Source of the DNA: Saprospiraceae bacterium
GTDB lineage: Bacteria; Bacteroidota; Bacteroidia; Chitinophagales; Saprospiraceae
DNA: 64,000 nucleotides
Assembly: GCA_013360405.1 (NCBI GenBank)
Contig: JABWBR010000032.1
Coordinates: forward strand, 62,001-126,000
Reading direction: 5' to 3'
Below are positions 26,565-38,500 of this stretch, piece after piece; position 1 is the first letter of the stretch; each line of letters starts with the position of its first letter. Below the pieces are notes generated by a model. It saw only the letters and a list, made by a program, of their open reading frames with translations. It was not told where the DNA came from and searched no databases. Made by a program: the position numbers and the translations under genes.

Positions 26565-29500
26565 CCGCGACATATATAAACGAAAAGATTAATCAGATAA
26601 AGGATCTTCTTCAAGATGGGGATATCAAGCAAGCGCTGGATATATTATGCGATTTTGCCGCCGAGTTTAGCCTTGAAGACAGAGAACGAGAAGCAATTGC
26701 CTTGTCGGCCAGGCATAGTCAGAATGAATCAGAAGCTATCAAAGGCACTAAAACAAAAGAAGACTCGGTTCTCGAACGCAACAGGGTAGTGGACTTTGCG
26801 CAAGGCTTACTTTATAATATCCAGCAAGAGGCCCAAGTTAAAATAAAAGAGGTTGAGGCTTCCGCAAAAATACAGGCCCAAAAAGAGATAGACAGGGTAT
26901 TGTCTTCAGCTCGTATTCTCGACGATTATCATTTGGCGGATATTATTAAACGCGCTGACGAATACAAACTCGAAGAACTGGATCTTTCTAATAAAGCTAT
27001 CGAATTTCTCCCGCGTGAAATATCACATTTGCATGAGCTCAGAAAATTAAACCTGAGTCACAACCTGTTAAAAGAACTACCTCCTTATATTAGCAAACTT
27101 ACGGCGCTGGTCGAACTGGATTTATCCCATAACCAGCTTACTGAGCTACCTTGTGAATTGAGTGAATTGTTGTCTCTTCAGGACTTGAAGGTTGATCAAA
27201 ATCCACTGGAATATCCTGCCCAGTCAATTATCAATAAAGGCCTGGATTCAATTCTGGTTGAACTGGCCAGGAAATTCAGAACTAAAAAAAATGATCTGGA
27301 TGCAATTATTGAAGAATTGAAAATTGGACAAGCTGTTTCCGCTGTGATAGTAGATAAACCTGAATTTGGATTATTCCTTTCCTACAAGGGTTTAGAAGGG
27401 CTTTTGCATAAAAACAATATTTCGAAAAATAAATTGGCAGAGCTGGAAGACATGTTTATCGGGGATGAAGTGGAAGTATTGGTTTTAGATAATAGGGAAA
27501 TAGATGGTAAGCGACGATTATCATTTGCCATGCGAGGTAATGATGATGATATTAATATGCGGACGACTGCCAGAAATTTGGCGGATAATATGATTAACCA
27601 GGCTATAAAAAATAATTCGCATATTCTGGATTTATCAAAAATAGGACTAGAATCGTTAAGCCGGTTAATTGGCAAGTGTACAAATCTGGAGGTGCTTAAT
27701 CTTAACAACAATAAGCTGACTAGCCTGCCTGCTGAAATTTGCAAATTGCCCAAGCTTAAACGGCTGTATTTGCAAAATAACCACCTGAGTAAATTGCCCG
27801 ACGAAATGGGTATGCTGGAGCAATTGGTTACACTACATTTGGCCAATAACAAGTTGGGCAAATTACCGGCTTCATTGGTTAACCTCGACATGCTTTCAGA
27901 TATTATTATCAGTGGCAATCCATGTGCTATTGATATGCCTGTTAATGATGCGGAAAAAATTAAAATAGCGATAAAAGACAGTATTCTGAATAGCGGAAAA
28001 AATGAAATTGAATATTCAAATTTTAAACCGGGAGAAGTGCTATTGGGGCAAATTAAATTAATATATAATTATGGGGTTTTTGTACGGATAGTGAAAGATG
28101 GCGATTATAAAGAAGGTTTATTGCATAAAAGTGCCGTCCTGGTCAATGGCCGCGATTATTGGAAAACACTACATAAGTTTTTTGAAATCGGAGACAAGTT
28201 GGAAGTCCGTATTTTGGATTTGCAACCTGATCAGGACAGAGTGACTTTTGCGCTCCATGATAGTTTTCCTTCTTTTATTACTAATAAGGTATATAACATA
28301 ATCAATGCGGCAAAAAATAATCGCTATACCCGGCTTGATTTGTCAAATGCAGAGCTGACTGCTTTACCAAAAGAAATTGGCGAATTAGATGCGCTGGTTG
28401 AACTGGATTTGAGTAATAACCCCATCCGGTCGTTGCCATCTGAAATGAATAAATTAAAAAAATTAAAAAAACTTTATATAGATAATATTCCTCCTGAAAT
28501 TGCGTCTAAAGACGCCATTGATATTGTTAATTATTTTCTAAAAAATCAAGACAGACCGCAGGTTAAAAAAAACCTAAAAGAAGCAAAAATGCTTATCGTA
28601 GGGCAGGGTGGAGTTGGTAAGACTTCTCTGGTTAAACGGCTTGTGTATAATAATTATGACGATAATGAATTAAAAACCGAAGGTATCGATATTCGAAAAT
28701 GGGAGATATTGGTCAATAAGGAACCTATTTATCTCAATATATGGGATTTTGGCGGACAAGAAATTCTGCATTCTACCCACCAATTTTTTCTTACTCAACG
28801 CAGTATATACCTGCTGGTATGGGATGCCCGACAGGAAGATGAGCACGGGCGTATTGATTATTGGCTTAAACTGATCCAGAGCTTTGGGGGCGATTCACCC
28901 ATCATTGTGGTTATGAACAAAATTGATACAGGGTATAGGGAGATTAACAGACGCGGACTAACGGAAAAATATAAGAATATTATAGCTTTTGTTGATGTAT
29001 CCTGTAAAACCGGAGAAGGACTTGAGAAACTCAATGAATTAATACAAAAAGAGGTCAGCCAACTTGAACACCTTAAAATCGACTGGTATCAAAGCTGGTT
29101 TAATATCAAAACACGCCTGGAGGAATTGAATCGTGATTATTGCGAATACGGGGAATATGAGCAAATGTGCGAGCAAGAGCAATTGGATAAAGAAAATCAA
29201 AAACTGCTGATCCGATTTTTACACGACTTGGGAATTGTATTGAATTTTCAGGACGACCCCCGTTTGAAATATACAAATATATTATCGCCCCAATGGGTTA
29301 CTAATGCTGTGTATAAAATAATTAACCACCCCGAATTACGCGAAAATAAGGGTATCCTATCTCTGGAAGAAATTAGTTCAATTTTAGACAGGGTCAAATA
29401 TCCCGTTGAAAAACATGCGCTTATTGTTGATTTAATGCATAAATTTGAATTGGCTTATTACCTCGATGAGGCACATAATCGCTTTTTAATCCCTGAATTA

Positions 29501-29983
29501 CTTCCCGTAGAACAACCTGCATTTATCTTTAACTTTGAAAAGTGCCTGAGTTTCAGATACCATTATAATTTTTTACCAGATAGTATTATGTCGCGCTTTA
29601 TCGTCAGAATGCACCAGTATGTTTATCGCGAAAAAAACAAGTATGGCCAAATCCTCTGGCGTAGCGGCGTTATTTTAAAAGAAAAAGAAAACAAAGCGCT
29701 AATTATTTCCGATAAAATTGAAAAACGCGTTTTCATTTTCATTGAAGGCCAGAAAAACACAAGAAGAGAGTTTTTGTCAAAAATACGCGGCCATTTCGAC
29801 CATATCCACAGCACCATCAGCCGCATAGAAGCCAGGGAAATTATTCCACTATATCCGGATAAGGATATTTACGTCGATTACAATTACCTGCTGGCATTGG
29901 AGAACAAAGGCGTCGAAACTTATATCGCCCAGGATACCTACGAAGAATTTAATATCAAAGATTTATTGGAAGGCTATGCGTAA
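26561..29983 (+). CDS. Roco GTPase with EAD11-like domain, three LRR blocks and two S1-like domains
   Basis: 1140 residues, no signal peptide or membrane segment. Order: ~1-95, effector-associated-domain-11-like helices ([17 protein letters not shown] ... [16 protein letters not shown] ... [14 protein letters not shown]); ~130-235, LRR block 1 ([12 protein letters not shown]); ~250-325, S1-like OB fold ([20 protein letters not shown]); ~335-450, LRR block 2; ~487-570, second S1-like fold ([21 protein letters not shown]); ~575-650, LRR block 3; ~670-850, Roc GTPase with P-loop GQGGVGKTS (681-689), switch WDFGGQE (728-734), NKID (786-789) and SCKTGEG; ~860-1140, COR dimerisation region. Known Roco proteins are GTP switches, and EAD domains recruit effectors in bacterial conflict systems. 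Codons are much more AT-rich than in metH next door, suggesting transfer. Confidence 0.88.
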   Translation: MTATYINEKINQIKDLLQDGDIKQALDILCDFAAEFSLEDREREAIALSARHSQNESEAIKGTKTKEDSVLERNRVVDFAQGLLYNIQQEAQVKIKEVEASAKIQAQKEIDRVLSSARILDDYHLADIIKRADEYKLEELDLSNKAIEFLPREISHLHELRKLNLSHNLLKELPPYISKLTALVELDLSHNQLTELPCELSELLSLQDLKVDQNPLEYPAQSIINKGLDSILVELARKFRTKKNDLDAIIEELKIGQAVSAVIVDKPEFGLFLSYKGLEGLLHKNNISKNKLAELEDMFIGDEVEVLVLDNREIDGKRRLSFAMRGNDDDINMRTTARNLADNMINQAIKNNSHILDLSKIGLESLSRLIGKCTNLEVLNLNNNKLTSLPAEICKLPKLKRLYLQNNHLSKLPDEMGMLEQLVTLHLANNKLGKLPASLVNLDMLSDIIISGNPCAIDMPVNDAEKIKIAIKDSILNSGKNEIEYSNFKPGEVLLGQIKLIYNYGVFVRIVKDGDYKEGLLHKSAVLVNGRDYWKTLHKFFEIGDKLEVRILDLQPDQDRVTFALHDSFPSFITNKVYNIINAAKNNRYTRLDLSNAELTALPKEIGELDALVELDLSNNPIRSLPSEMNKLKKLKKLYIDNIPPEIASKDAIDIVNYFLKNQDRPQVKKNLKEAKMLIVGQGGVGKTSLVKRLVYNNYDDNELKTEGIDIRKWEILVNKEPIYLNIWDFGGQEILHSTHQFFLTQRSIYLLVWDARQEDEHGRIDYWLKLIQSFGGDSPIIVVMNKIDTGYREINRRGLTEKYKNIIAFVDVSCKTGEGLEKLNELIQKEVSQLEHLKIDWYQSWFNIKTRLEELNRDYCEYGEYEQMCEQEQLDKENQKLLIRFLHDLGIVLNFQDDPRLKYTNILSPQWVTNAVYKIINHPELRENKGILSLEEISSILDRVKYPVEKHALIVDLMHKFELAYYLDEAHNRFLIPELLPVEQPAFIFNFEKCLSFRYHYNFLPDSIMSRFIVRMHQYVYREKNKYGQILWRSGVILKEKENKALIISDKIEKRVFIFIEGQKNTRREFLSKIRGHFDHIHSTISRIEAREIIPLYPDKDIYVDYNYLLALENKGVETYIAQDTYEEFNIKDLLEGYA

Positions 29984-29993
29984 CTTTGCCCCC

Positions 29994-30030
29994 GAATTCC
30001 AAAATCCGCAATCCGAATTCCGCAATCCGA
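29994..30030. repeat. ATCCGCA/ATCCGAA heptamer array before metH
   Basis: Direct units AATTCCAAAATCCGCAATCC and AATTCCGCAATCCGAC fill most of the 50-bp gap between the Roco gene and metH. The same heptamer family makes up the array at 19533-19622. Confidence 0.8.
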
Positions 30031-30033
30031 CAT

Positions 30034-33000
30034 ATGACTAAAGCTACACTCGAAAATCTCCTGCGTGAACGCATCCTGGTGCTCGACGGCGCCATGGGCA
30101 CCATGATACAGCGTTATAAACTCGAAGAGGCCGATTACCGGGGGCAGCACTTTGCCGACTACCACCGCGATATCAAAGGCAATAACGATATCCTTTGCCT
30201 CACTCAGCCGCAGATTATCGGCGAAATCCACCGCGCTTACCTCGAAGCCGGCGCCGATATCATCGAGACCAATACGTTTAATGGTAACTTTTTCTCCCAG
30301 GCCGATTACGGCATGGAAGACCTGGTATACGAACTTAACTTCGAAGCCGCACGGATTGCGCGACGCGAGGTGGAGGCTATTATGCAAAAAGACTCATCCA
30401 AACCCCGCTTTGTAGCCGGTGCGCTGGGGCCTACCAATAAAACCGCCTCCCTGTCGCCCGATGTCAATAACCCGGGCTATCGGGCCGTGGGCTTCGACGA
30501 GATGAAAGACGCCTATTACGAACAGGCCCGCGGCCTCATTGACGGAGGGGTCGATATCCTCCTGGTCGAAACGATTTTCGATACCCTCAACGCTAAAGCC
30601 GCCATCTTTGCCATCGACCAGTTGCTCGATGAGCGCGGCCTCGATGTACCTCTCATGATTTCCGGCACGATCACCGACGCCAGCGGTCGCACCTTGTCAG
30701 GGCAGACCGTAGAAGCCTTCTGGATATCGATAAGCCATGCCCGCATGCTCAGCGTGGGGCTCAATTGCGCCCTGGGCGCCAAAGAAATGCGCCCCCACCT
30801 GGAGTCGCTCGCGGCAATCTCCGATTGCTTTGTCAGCGCTTATCCCAATGCCGGACTTCCCAACGAATTCGGCGCTTACGACCAAGGCGCCGAGGAGATG
30901 AAGGCCTATATCCGCGATTTTGCCCTCAGCGGCTTTGTGAATATTATCGGCGGCTGTTGCGGCACTACGCCCGATCACATCCGGGCTATGGTAGAAGGCG
31001 TAAAAGGCGTGCCGCCACGCGTTATCCCTGCGCAACCGGCGTATACTATGCTGAGCGGTATGGAGCCCCTCATTATTCGCCCCAATATGAATTTTGTGAA
31101 CGTGGGCGAGCGCACCAACGTGACCGGATCGAAGCAGTTTGCCCGGCTTATCAAATCGGGCGACTATGCAGCTGCCCTCGTGGTGGCCCAGCATCAGGTA
31201 GAAGGCGGCGCACAGATCATCGACGTCAATATGGACGAAGGTATGCTCGATTCAGAGCAAGCCATGACCGACTTCCTCAACCTGGTGATGTCGGAACCCG
31301 ATATCGCCAAGCTGCCCATCATGATCGATTCTTCGAAATTCAGGGTCATCGAAGCCGGCCTCAAATGCGTGCAGGGCAAAAGCGTGGTCAATTCTATCTC
31401 GCTTAAAGAAGGCGAAGCCGAGTTTATCCGCCAGGCCAAACTGGTGCGGCGCTACGGCGCTGCAGTCATAGTGATGGCCTTCGACGAGCAGGGCCAGGCC
31501 GATACGGTGGATCGCAAGGTGGATATCTGCGTGAGGGCCTACCGCATCCTCACCCGGCAGGTGGGCTTCAAACCCCAGGATATCATCTTTGACCCCAATA
31601 TTTTTGCCGTCGCCACAGGCATCGAAGAGCACAACAATTATGCTATTTATTATATAGAAGCCACGCGCCGCATCAAGCAGTTGTGCCCGGGCGCTAAAAT
31701 CAGCGGCGGCGTCAGCAATATCTCGTTTTCCTACCGCGGCAACGACCGCGTGAGGGAGGCTATGCACTCTGCGTTTTTATACCACGCCATTCATGCGGGT
31801 ATGGACATGGGCATCGTCAACGCCGGTATGATCGATGTATACGAAGAAATACCCAAAGACCTGCTCGAAATCGTTGAAGATGTCTTGTTTAATCGCAGTC
31901 CCGATGCCACCGAACGCCTTACCGCCTATGCCGAAAAGGTGAAAGACGACGGAGGCCGCACGCTGCAAAAAGACCTCGCCTGGCGCGATGCCCCCGTGGC
32001 CCAGCGCCTGGCCCATGCCCTCATCAAAGGCATTACCGATTATATCGACGAAGATGTAGAAGAAGCCCGGCAGCACTACTCTATGCCCCTCGAAGTGATC
32101 GAAGGCCCCCTGATGGACGGTATGAACGTGGTGGGCGACCTGTTTGGCGAGGGGAAAATGTTTCTTCCCCAGGTGGTGAAAAGCGCCCGGGTAATGAAAA
32201 AAGCCGTGAGCTACCTTACGCCGTTTATTGAGGCCGCCAAAGCCGCCGGCGGCGGCTCGGCTAAAGGCCGCATCCTGATGGCTACCGTAAAAGGCGACGT
32301 GCACGATATCGGAAAAAATATAGTAGGCGTAGTGCTGGGCTGCAACAATTACGACATCATCGACCTGGGCGTAATGACGCCTGCCGACCGCATCCTGGAT
32401 GCCGCTATCGAACACCAGGTGGATGTCATCGGCTTGAGCGGCCTGATAACCCCTTCGCTCGATGAAATGGTACACGTAGCCCGCGAAATAGAGCGACGCG
32501 GATTTAAAATCCCCCTGCTCATCGGCGGCGCCACCACCTCCAAGACGCATACGGCCGTCAAGATAGAGCCGCAGTACAGCGGCCCCGTGATACACGTACT
32601 CGACGCCTCGCGAAGCGTGGCAGTGGTGAGTTCGTTGCTCAGTGCCGATACCAGTTCGCGCAGCAATTTTATTACGGATATAAAAACAGATTACGCTCGG
32701 ATCAGGGAACACCGCGCCCGCCGTCAAACGGAAAAATCCTTTTTGACACTGGAACAGGCCCGCGAAAATCGCCTCCGGTTGGATTGGGCGCAATACGAGC
32801 CGCCAAAACCGGCTCATCCGGGGGTTACCGCGTTTGATGATTATCCATTGGAAGAACTTGTAGATTATATCGATTGGACGCCGTTTTTCTCCTCCTGGCA
32901 ATTGGCAGGCAAATTCCCCTCCATTTTTGACGACGCAATTGTGGGGAAAGAGGCAAAGAAGTTATACGACGACGCCCGCAGTCTGCTGCGCCGCATAGTA

Positions 33001-33732
33001 GATGAAAAATGGCTGACGGCCCGCGCTGTTTTCGGCCTTTTTCCAGCCAACAGCACGGGCGACGACATCGAAATATACAGCGACGATTCGCGCGCAACCG
33101 TGAGGGCGACTTTGCATCATTTGAGACAGCAGGTGCAAAAAACCGCCGGGCAACCCAATTATTGCCTGAGCGACTTTGTGGCGCCCAAAGATACAGGGCA
33201 GGTGGATTATATCGGCGCTTTTGCCGTCACCGCCGGCATCGGTATCGAAAAATGGGTCGAGCAGTTTGAACGCGACCACGACGATTACCACGCCATCATG
33301 ACAAAAGCCCTGGCCGACCGCCTGGCCGAAGCGCTGGCCGAGCGTCTGCACGAGCGCGTACGCTGCGAATTCTGGGCGTATGCCGCCGACGAACACCTCG
33401 CCAACGAAGCCCTCATCGACGAACAATACCAGGGCATTCGGCCGGCGCCGGGTTATCCTGCTTGTCCCGAACACACCGAAAAACGCACCTTGTGGAAATT
33501 GCTCGACGTAGAAGCCCGCACCGGCATGATCCTCACGGAGAGTTTTGCCATGTATCCCGCCGCCTCGGTGAGCGGATGGTATCTGGCGCATCCACATGCT
33601 GCTTATTTTGGGCTGGGACAAATCGGCAAAGACCAGGTAGCGGATTACGCGTTGCGCAAAGGCATGAACCTGCCCACCGCCGAACGCTGGCTGGCGCCCG
33701 TGTTAAACTACGACCCGGTGACCGAAGGCTGA
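30034..33732 (+). CDS. metH: cobalamin-dependent methionine synthase
   Basis: 1232 residues from the ATG at 30034 ([10 protein letters not shown]); an in-frame ATG 48 bp upstream would only add repeat-encoded residues. All four modules are present: homocysteine-binding barrel with zinc ligands C245, C308 and C309 ([17 protein letters not shown]); methyltetrahydrofolate-binding barrel ('[21 protein letters not shown]' onward); cobalamin domain with the lower-ligand motif DVHDIGKN (His757); and the activation domain (~900-1232, ending with '[37 protein letters not shown]'). It transfers the methyl group of methyl-THF through cobalamin to homocysteine. No cobalamin riboswitch is visible in the short upstream gap. 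Confidence 0.96.
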   Translation: MTKATLENLLRERILVLDGAMGTMIQRYKLEEADYRGQHFADYHRDIKGNNDILCLTQPQIIGEIHRAYLEAGADIIETNTFNGNFFSQADYGMEDLVYELNFEAARIARREVEAIMQKDSSKPRFVAGALGPTNKTASLSPDVNNPGYRAVGFDEMKDAYYEQARGLIDGGVDILLVETIFDTLNAKAAIFAIDQLLDERGLDVPLMISGTITDASGRTLSGQTVEAFWISISHARMLSVGLNCALGAKEMRPHLESLAAISDCFVSAYPNAGLPNEFGAYDQGAEEMKAYIRDFALSGFVNIIGGCCGTTPDHIRAMVEGVKGVPPRVIPAQPAYTMLSGMEPLIIRPNMNFVNVGERTNVTGSKQFARLIKSGDYAAALVVAQHQVEGGAQIIDVNMDEGMLDSEQAMTDFLNLVMSEPDIAKLPIMIDSSKFRVIEAGLKCVQGKSVVNSISLKEGEAEFIRQAKLVRRYGAAVIVMAFDEQGQADTVDRKVDICVRAYRILTRQVGFKPQDIIFDPNIFAVATGIEEHNNYAIYYIEATRRIKQLCPGAKISGGVSNISFSYRGNDRVREAMHSAFLYHAIHAGMDMGIVNAGMIDVYEEIPKDLLEIVEDVLFNRSPDATERLTAYAEKVKDDGGRTLQKDLAWRDAPVAQRLAHALIKGITDYIDEDVEEARQHYSMPLEVIEGPLMDGMNVVGDLFGEGKMFLPQVVKSARVMKKAVSYLTPFIEAAKAAGGGSAKGRILMATVKGDVHDIGKNIVGVVLGCNNYDIIDLGVMTPADRILDAAIEHQVDVIGLSGLITPSLDEMVHVAREIERRGFKIPLLIGGATTSKTHTAVKIEPQYSGPVIHVLDASRSVAVVSSLLSADTSSRSNFITDIKTDYARIREHRARRQTEKSFLTLEQARENRLRLDWAQYEPPKPAHPGVTAFDDYPLEELVDYIDWTPFFSSWQLAGKFPSIFDDAIVGKEAKKLYDDARSLLRRIVDEKWLTARAVFGLFPANSTGDDIEIYSDDSRATVRATLHHLRQQVQKTAGQPNYCLSDFVAPKDTGQVDYIGAFAVTAGIGIEKWVEQFERDHDDYHAIMTKALADRLAEALAERLHERVRCEFWAYAADEHLANEALIDEQYQGIRPAPGYPACPEHTEKRTLWKLLDVEARTGMILTESFAMYPAASVSGWYLAHPHAAYFGLGQIGKDQVADYALRKGMNLPTAERWLAPVLNYDPVTEG

Positions 33733-33743
33733 GAAAAATCTGT

Positions 33744-33751
33744 TATCTTTC
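33744..33751 (+). promoter_or_regulatory. possible -7 box TATCTTTC
   Basis: One mismatch to TAnnTTTG, 26-33 bp before the SIMPL gene start and just after the metH stop. No -33 element recognised. Confidence 0.3.
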
Positions 33752-33776
33752 GATTTCCATCCAAACTTAACCTACT

Positions 33777-34772
33777 ATGAAACGACAGCATTTGTTATTA
33801 GCAATTGTTTTGGTTTTTTCAACTATACAACTACAGGCCCAGGTCATGGGCAATTACGCCAACCAGCAACAGACCTACCAAAACATCAACGTCAATGCCC
33901 AGTACAGGGGGGTGCCCAAAGCTGCGGCTATATTAGACGGCAACGTATTGGAAATCAGCATCAATTCGCTCTTCAACCAGCAAGCAGAAGCTTATACCGC
34001 CATCTTCACCGTAGCGCAAACCGGAAAAACGGCCGAAGAAACCAACGACTTATTGAATACCAGACTCAACGGATTAGTAGAATCTTTGAAAAATTTGGGT
34101 ATCCAACCATCCGACCTGTATATCGATATGGTCAATTTTTTACCCAAATACGAATACGACGTGAGTAAAAAGATATTCTCCAAAAGGACGTATACCGAAA
34201 TACCCAAAGGATTCGAACTTCAAAAAAATATTCACATCAGGTATACCAATCCGGCCCTGCTGGAGCAAATCGTTACGGCCGCTGCGAAGCAGGAAATTTA
34301 CGATATCGTGAAAGTTGATTATTTTATAAAAGACCAGCAGTCCGTATACACCCAATTGCGCAAACTCACTTTTGATTACCTAAAGACGATAGAAACGCAA
34401 TACCGCACTATCGGCATGCAGATCGATTCGGCTTATCTGATCACCGCCGAAAACGCCTGGGTAGCCTATCCGATCAATCGCTACGAGACTTACCAGGCTT
34501 ATACCTCTCAGGGTCTGGATGCCTTCGAGAAAAACAACTCCGTCATCCAGTCGGCCGACAAACCGGTGCTCCGCTTTTACAATGCCGTGCCGGCCAACGA
34601 CTACGATATAGTGGTCAATCCCGAAATTCTGGAGCCCGCTATTCAGTTTTCTTACAACCTCGTGGCGCGCTTTACGCTACCCGAGCGCCAACCGGCAGTA
34701 AAAACCCAGGTAAAAAAAGAATTTATCTGGCTAACACCCACCGGCGAAGCCAAGACCATCAAAGTAGAATAG
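33777..34772 (+). CDS. secreted SIMPL-domain (DUF541) protein
   Basis: 331 residues with a signal peptide (to ~21, LQLQAQ). The body fits the SIMPL/BP26-like domain: a 'TAIFTVAQTGKTAEETNDLLNTRLNGLVESLKNLGIQPSDLYID' helix-turn with the A..A...N..L..L...LK..GI...D pattern, then '..IRYTNPALLEQIVTAAAKQEIYDIVKVDYF'. BP26-type proteins form large periplasmic ring or channel assemblies of unclear role. Length somewhat above the usual ~240 residues because of an N-terminal Gln/Asn-rich stretch and a C-terminal extension. Confidence 0.75.
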   Translation: MKRQHLLLAIVLVFSTIQLQAQVMGNYANQQQTYQNINVNAQYRGVPKAAAILDGNVLEISINSLFNQQAEAYTAIFTVAQTGKTAEETNDLLNTRLNGLVESLKNLGIQPSDLYIDMVNFLPKYEYDVSKKIFSKRTYTEIPKGFELQKNIHIRYTNPALLEQIVTAAAKQEIYDIVKVDYFIKDQQSVYTQLRKLTFDYLKTIETQYRTIGMQIDSAYLITAENAWVAYPINRYETYQAYTSQGLDAFEKNNSVIQSADKPVLRFYNAVPANDYDIVVNPEILEPAIQFSYNLVARFTLPERQPAVKTQVKKEFIWLTPTGEAKTIKVE

Positions 34773-34790
34773 GAGAGAGGGAGAGAGAAT

Positions 34791-34858
34791 TTTTGATGTT
34801 TGATGTTTGATGTTTGATTTTTGATTTTTGATGTTTGATGTTTGATTTTTGATGTTGA
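34791..34858. repeat. TTTGATG heptamer array
   Basis: About nine direct copies of TTTGATG with TTTGATT variants, starting 18 bp after the stop codon of the SIMPL gene. No complementary arm. Confidence 0.85.
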
Positions 34859-34871
34859 ATTAAATTTAATT

Positions 34872-35018
34872 CCAGCCGTCACCTCCCGAGGTGCTCCTGA
34901 GCCGTCACCCCCTAAGTCCCTCCCCGGCCGTCACCCCCAAGGACGCTCCTGAGCCGTCACCCCCTAAGTCCCTCCCCGGCCGTCACCCCCATGAGGTGCT
35001 CCCCGGCCGTCACCAATT
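34872..35018. repeat. GGTGACGG-family repeat, reverse orientation, five units
   Basis: Five CCGTCACC cores separated by ~25-30 bp linkers. Two linker types (CCTAAGTCCCTCCCCGG and a GGTGCTCC/GGACGCTCC type) alternate, giving a higher-order ~60-bp period. This is the largest copy of the family seen at 8978, 12595 and 23976. Confidence 0.85.
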
Positions 35019-35564
35019 GTCATAAAAATGTAAAAATCTTTATTAGTCAAATGTTTAGAATACCCACATAATCAATGTAATAGTAAAACTATTGCTATTT
35101 AGAGTGCAGATATCATTGCAAAATACAGGCAGCGCTTTTATTTTTGCCAGCGTTTTTCATGCGGTAATAGTTGTGTGCCAGGGTAGAACCGGCAATGACG
35201 GCGGCTCTTGGGCATTTAAAAAAAATGCTGTATCATTGTGATTAAACCGGCAGGCAAACGAATGTTTGTTTGTGTATAAACAACTGAATTCCAGGTTAAA
35301 GTAATGTGAGTGAGTCTAATTTGCGCCAATGGTAATCTCCACGCAAAGGCCTGAGCGCATAGACGGATACCCCTGACCATTCTCAAGTATTGATTTCATA
35401 ATCCCTTGAACAGTAATTGTAATACTGCTAAACAATAGCGGTATGTATTCACTCGATATACCCAGGCAAACGTAAGACTACGGATTTGCTGTGACGTATA
35501 TACTTGGCAGACATCGAAAGGTGCTGCCACATTCCAAATTAGTTAACCAAATTATGGATTAATT

Positions 35565-38500
35565 ATGAAAAAACTCTTATTCAGTTTTGCGCTGATCCTG
35601 TGTTGTGCCACCATCACATTGGCGCAGCGGGCTATCACGGGTAAAGTGACCGACCAGGAGGGGTTGCCATTGATAGGCGCCAGTATTCTGGTAAAAGGAT
35701 CACCTACCGGTACCGTAACGGATGTAGACGGCAATTATTCGCTCAACATTCCTTCGGGTAGCAACACATTGGTGGTAAGTTACACCGGTTTTACTACGCA
35801 GGAATTAGAAGTGGGGGTATCAAACGTCATTAACATTATATTGCAGGCGGGGGTCACACTCGAGACTGCAGTTGTGACGGCATTAGGTATTTCCAAAGAA
35901 GAAAAGGCTTTGGGGTATGCGGTGCAATCCGTAAGCACCACGGAATTGTTAAAAGCCAATGAAACCAACTTCGTAACTTCATTGGCAGGTAAAGTAGCGG
36001 GATTGCAGGTGACCTCCTCAACAGGTACTGCCGGCGCGTCCTCCTTTTTCCTCATTCGCGGGGCTAATACCATTAGCGGCAATAACCAGCCGCTCATTGT
36101 TATTGATGGCGTACCGGTAGACAACTCGCAGTTGCGTTCGGGGGCGGGTGGCGCAGTGGCGTCTGTTGCATTTTCTAACAGAGCCATTGACATCAACCAA
36201 TCGGAGATCGAATCGGTATCTGTACTGAAGGGCGCCGCTGCAACGGCGCTTTATGGTAGCCTTGCCGGCAATGGCGCCATCATTATCACCACCAAGCGTG
36301 GAAAGGCCGGCCAGAAAGTAAGTGTTGATTTTTCTACAAACCTGACTATTTCAGAAGTAAACAAGTTTCCTGAATTACAGACGAAGTACTCTCAGGGTCT
36401 CAACGGTCAATATCGCGGACCTGAAACCCGGCAAGCACTCTCTTGGGGCGCCCTTATAGACACCTTGGTTTACGATGGCGCTACGGATTTCATGTGGGAC
36501 AAGAACGGTAAAATTGTTGGCCGGAGCGTTAATCCCAATGGTAAACCCGTTGAAGCTTATGACCGTTATGAATTTTTCAATCGCGGGGCAGCCTGGAATA
36601 ACAACCTGGCAATTTCTGCGGCTACTACCAATTCCAGCTTGCGCTTTTCATTAGGTTACCTCAACGAAACGGGCATTGTGCCCAATAATGATTTCGAGCG
36701 TATTAACGCCAACCTGAATGCAGATACCAAGTTGGGAGAGAAAATCAATTTGGGTGTGGGTTTGCAATACATTCGTTCGGGTGGTACGCGTATTGAACAG
36801 GGTTCCAATATTTCCGGCGTAATGCTTGGTTTGTTGCGCACGCCGGCAACTTTTGACAACTCTAACGGGAATGGTGACGCCGCCGAAAGCGACCCGCTCA
36901 CGTATAGCTTTGCTGATGGTCGTCCACGTGGCTACCGGGGCTTAAATCCGTCTAATACGTCTACTTATGACAACCCGTATTGGACTGCGAATAACAACCC
37001 ATTGGTTGACAAAGTGAATCGCGTTATCGGTAACTTCAGCGTGAGCTATAACCCTACGAGTTGGCTGAACATCAGTTGGCGCCCGGGTATTGACTTTTAC
37101 TCTGACTTCCGCAAGCAGTACTTTTCCATTTATTCTGCTACACTGCCTTCGGGTCAGGTATTTCAGGATCAATACTATAGCTATCGCTGGAACAGCGACT
37201 TATTGGCTACTGCTGATTTTAATCTGAGCGATAATTTGGGTTTGACTTTTACTTTGGGGCATAACATGCGCGAATTTAAACTGGACCGGCTCTACGTACA
37301 GGGCGACGGTTTGGTAATTCCCGGTTTTTATGACCTTAGCAATGCCAGTAGCTTTACCACTTTTGCCAACAACGGTATTAACCGCAACACCGGCGTATTT
37401 GCCGTGGCCGACTTTAACATTGGCAGCTTTTTGTATCTTAACGGTACGGTACGTATTGAAAAAGACCTTTCGCTGCCGGATGGCAATAACACTTATCCCT
37501 ATTATTCGGCTAGTGCAAGTTTGGTATTCTCGGAGTTGATGGATCTGGCGCCCGACGCGTGGTTGAGCTTTGGCAAAATCCGCGCATCTTACGGCCGCGT
37601 CGGATTGGGTACCTTTGCTTATTCCACGGCTACTTATTTCAACTCTGCGACTTTTGGCGACGGATGGACGAATGGTCTCATCTTCCCGTTCAAAGGCCAA
37701 GCCGCGTTTACCTTTAGCGACGCCTTGGGCAACCCAAGTTTGAAACCTGAAATCAGAGATTCATGGGAAGCCGGTATTGATTTGCGCTTCTTGAAAAACA
37801 GACTGGGATTAGACCTGACCTATTACAACTCATTGTCAAAAGACATTATTCTGGCCGTGCCTGTAACAGGCTCGTCCGGCTTCCAGTCATTTATTCAAAA
37901 CTCTGCCGAGTTGTCGAATAAAGGTATAGAAGTAGTATTGAGTGCAACACCTGTACAATCCCGCAACTTCAACTGGGATATTTCTGTGAACTATACCAAA
38001 AACACCAATACGGTTGAAAAACTTGCGGATGGTGTAGATCAGGTATTTCTGGGCGGCTTTATCGGAGCTTCAACCCGCGCGGTCGTTGATGTTCCTTATG
38101 GTTCCATCTTCGGCTTCGGTTTCTACAAAGATGCCGACGGCAAACGCGTCATCGGGTCGGATGGCTATCCCGTTATTGATCCGAATGAGAAATCCTTTAA
38201 TTCGGCTCTGCCTGATTATACGATCGGTATTCGCAATACGATTTCCTGGAGAGGTCTTTCGTTATCTGCATTGCTTGATATCAAACAGGGCGGCTATGTA
38301 TGGAACGGAACGCGCGGCGCATTGTATTATTTTGGCACGCATGGCGACATTGGCGACCTGCGCGATACTGAAACCGTATTCGACGGTAATGTAGCAGAAT
38401 ACGACTCGGAAGGCAACCTGGTATTGTTCGATCACGACGGCGATGCTACTACGCCGGATATTCCGCGTACGGCCGGTGCTAATGCACAGTCTGTTGCGCT

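Larger units (their letters stand above)
34773..35564. other. gene-free interval before susC
   Basis: 792 bp. The first third is repeats (TTTGATG heptamers at ~34791-34858, then GTGACGG-type repeats at 34872-35018). From ~35020 to 35564 it is AT-richer, without an open frame of note, a tRNA or a riboswitch I recognise. It contains GCAAACGAATGTTTGTTTGT (small inverted repeat near 35254) and probably holds the promoter and a long 5' UTR of the susC-like gene. Confidence 0.6.

Noticed and set aside
29986-30033. In-frame upstream start of metH
   Set aside because: The extra 16 residues are encoded by heptamer repeats; the ATG at 30034 gives the normal length and zinc-ligand numbering close to E. 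coli MetH.
31777-32901. 374-residue open frame antisense to metH
   Set aside because: Shadow of metH; no signal, motif or start context.
35020-35564. A riboswitch or small RNA gene upstream of the susC-like gene
   Set aside because: No conserved core or strong hairpin with a T-run that I could recognise.
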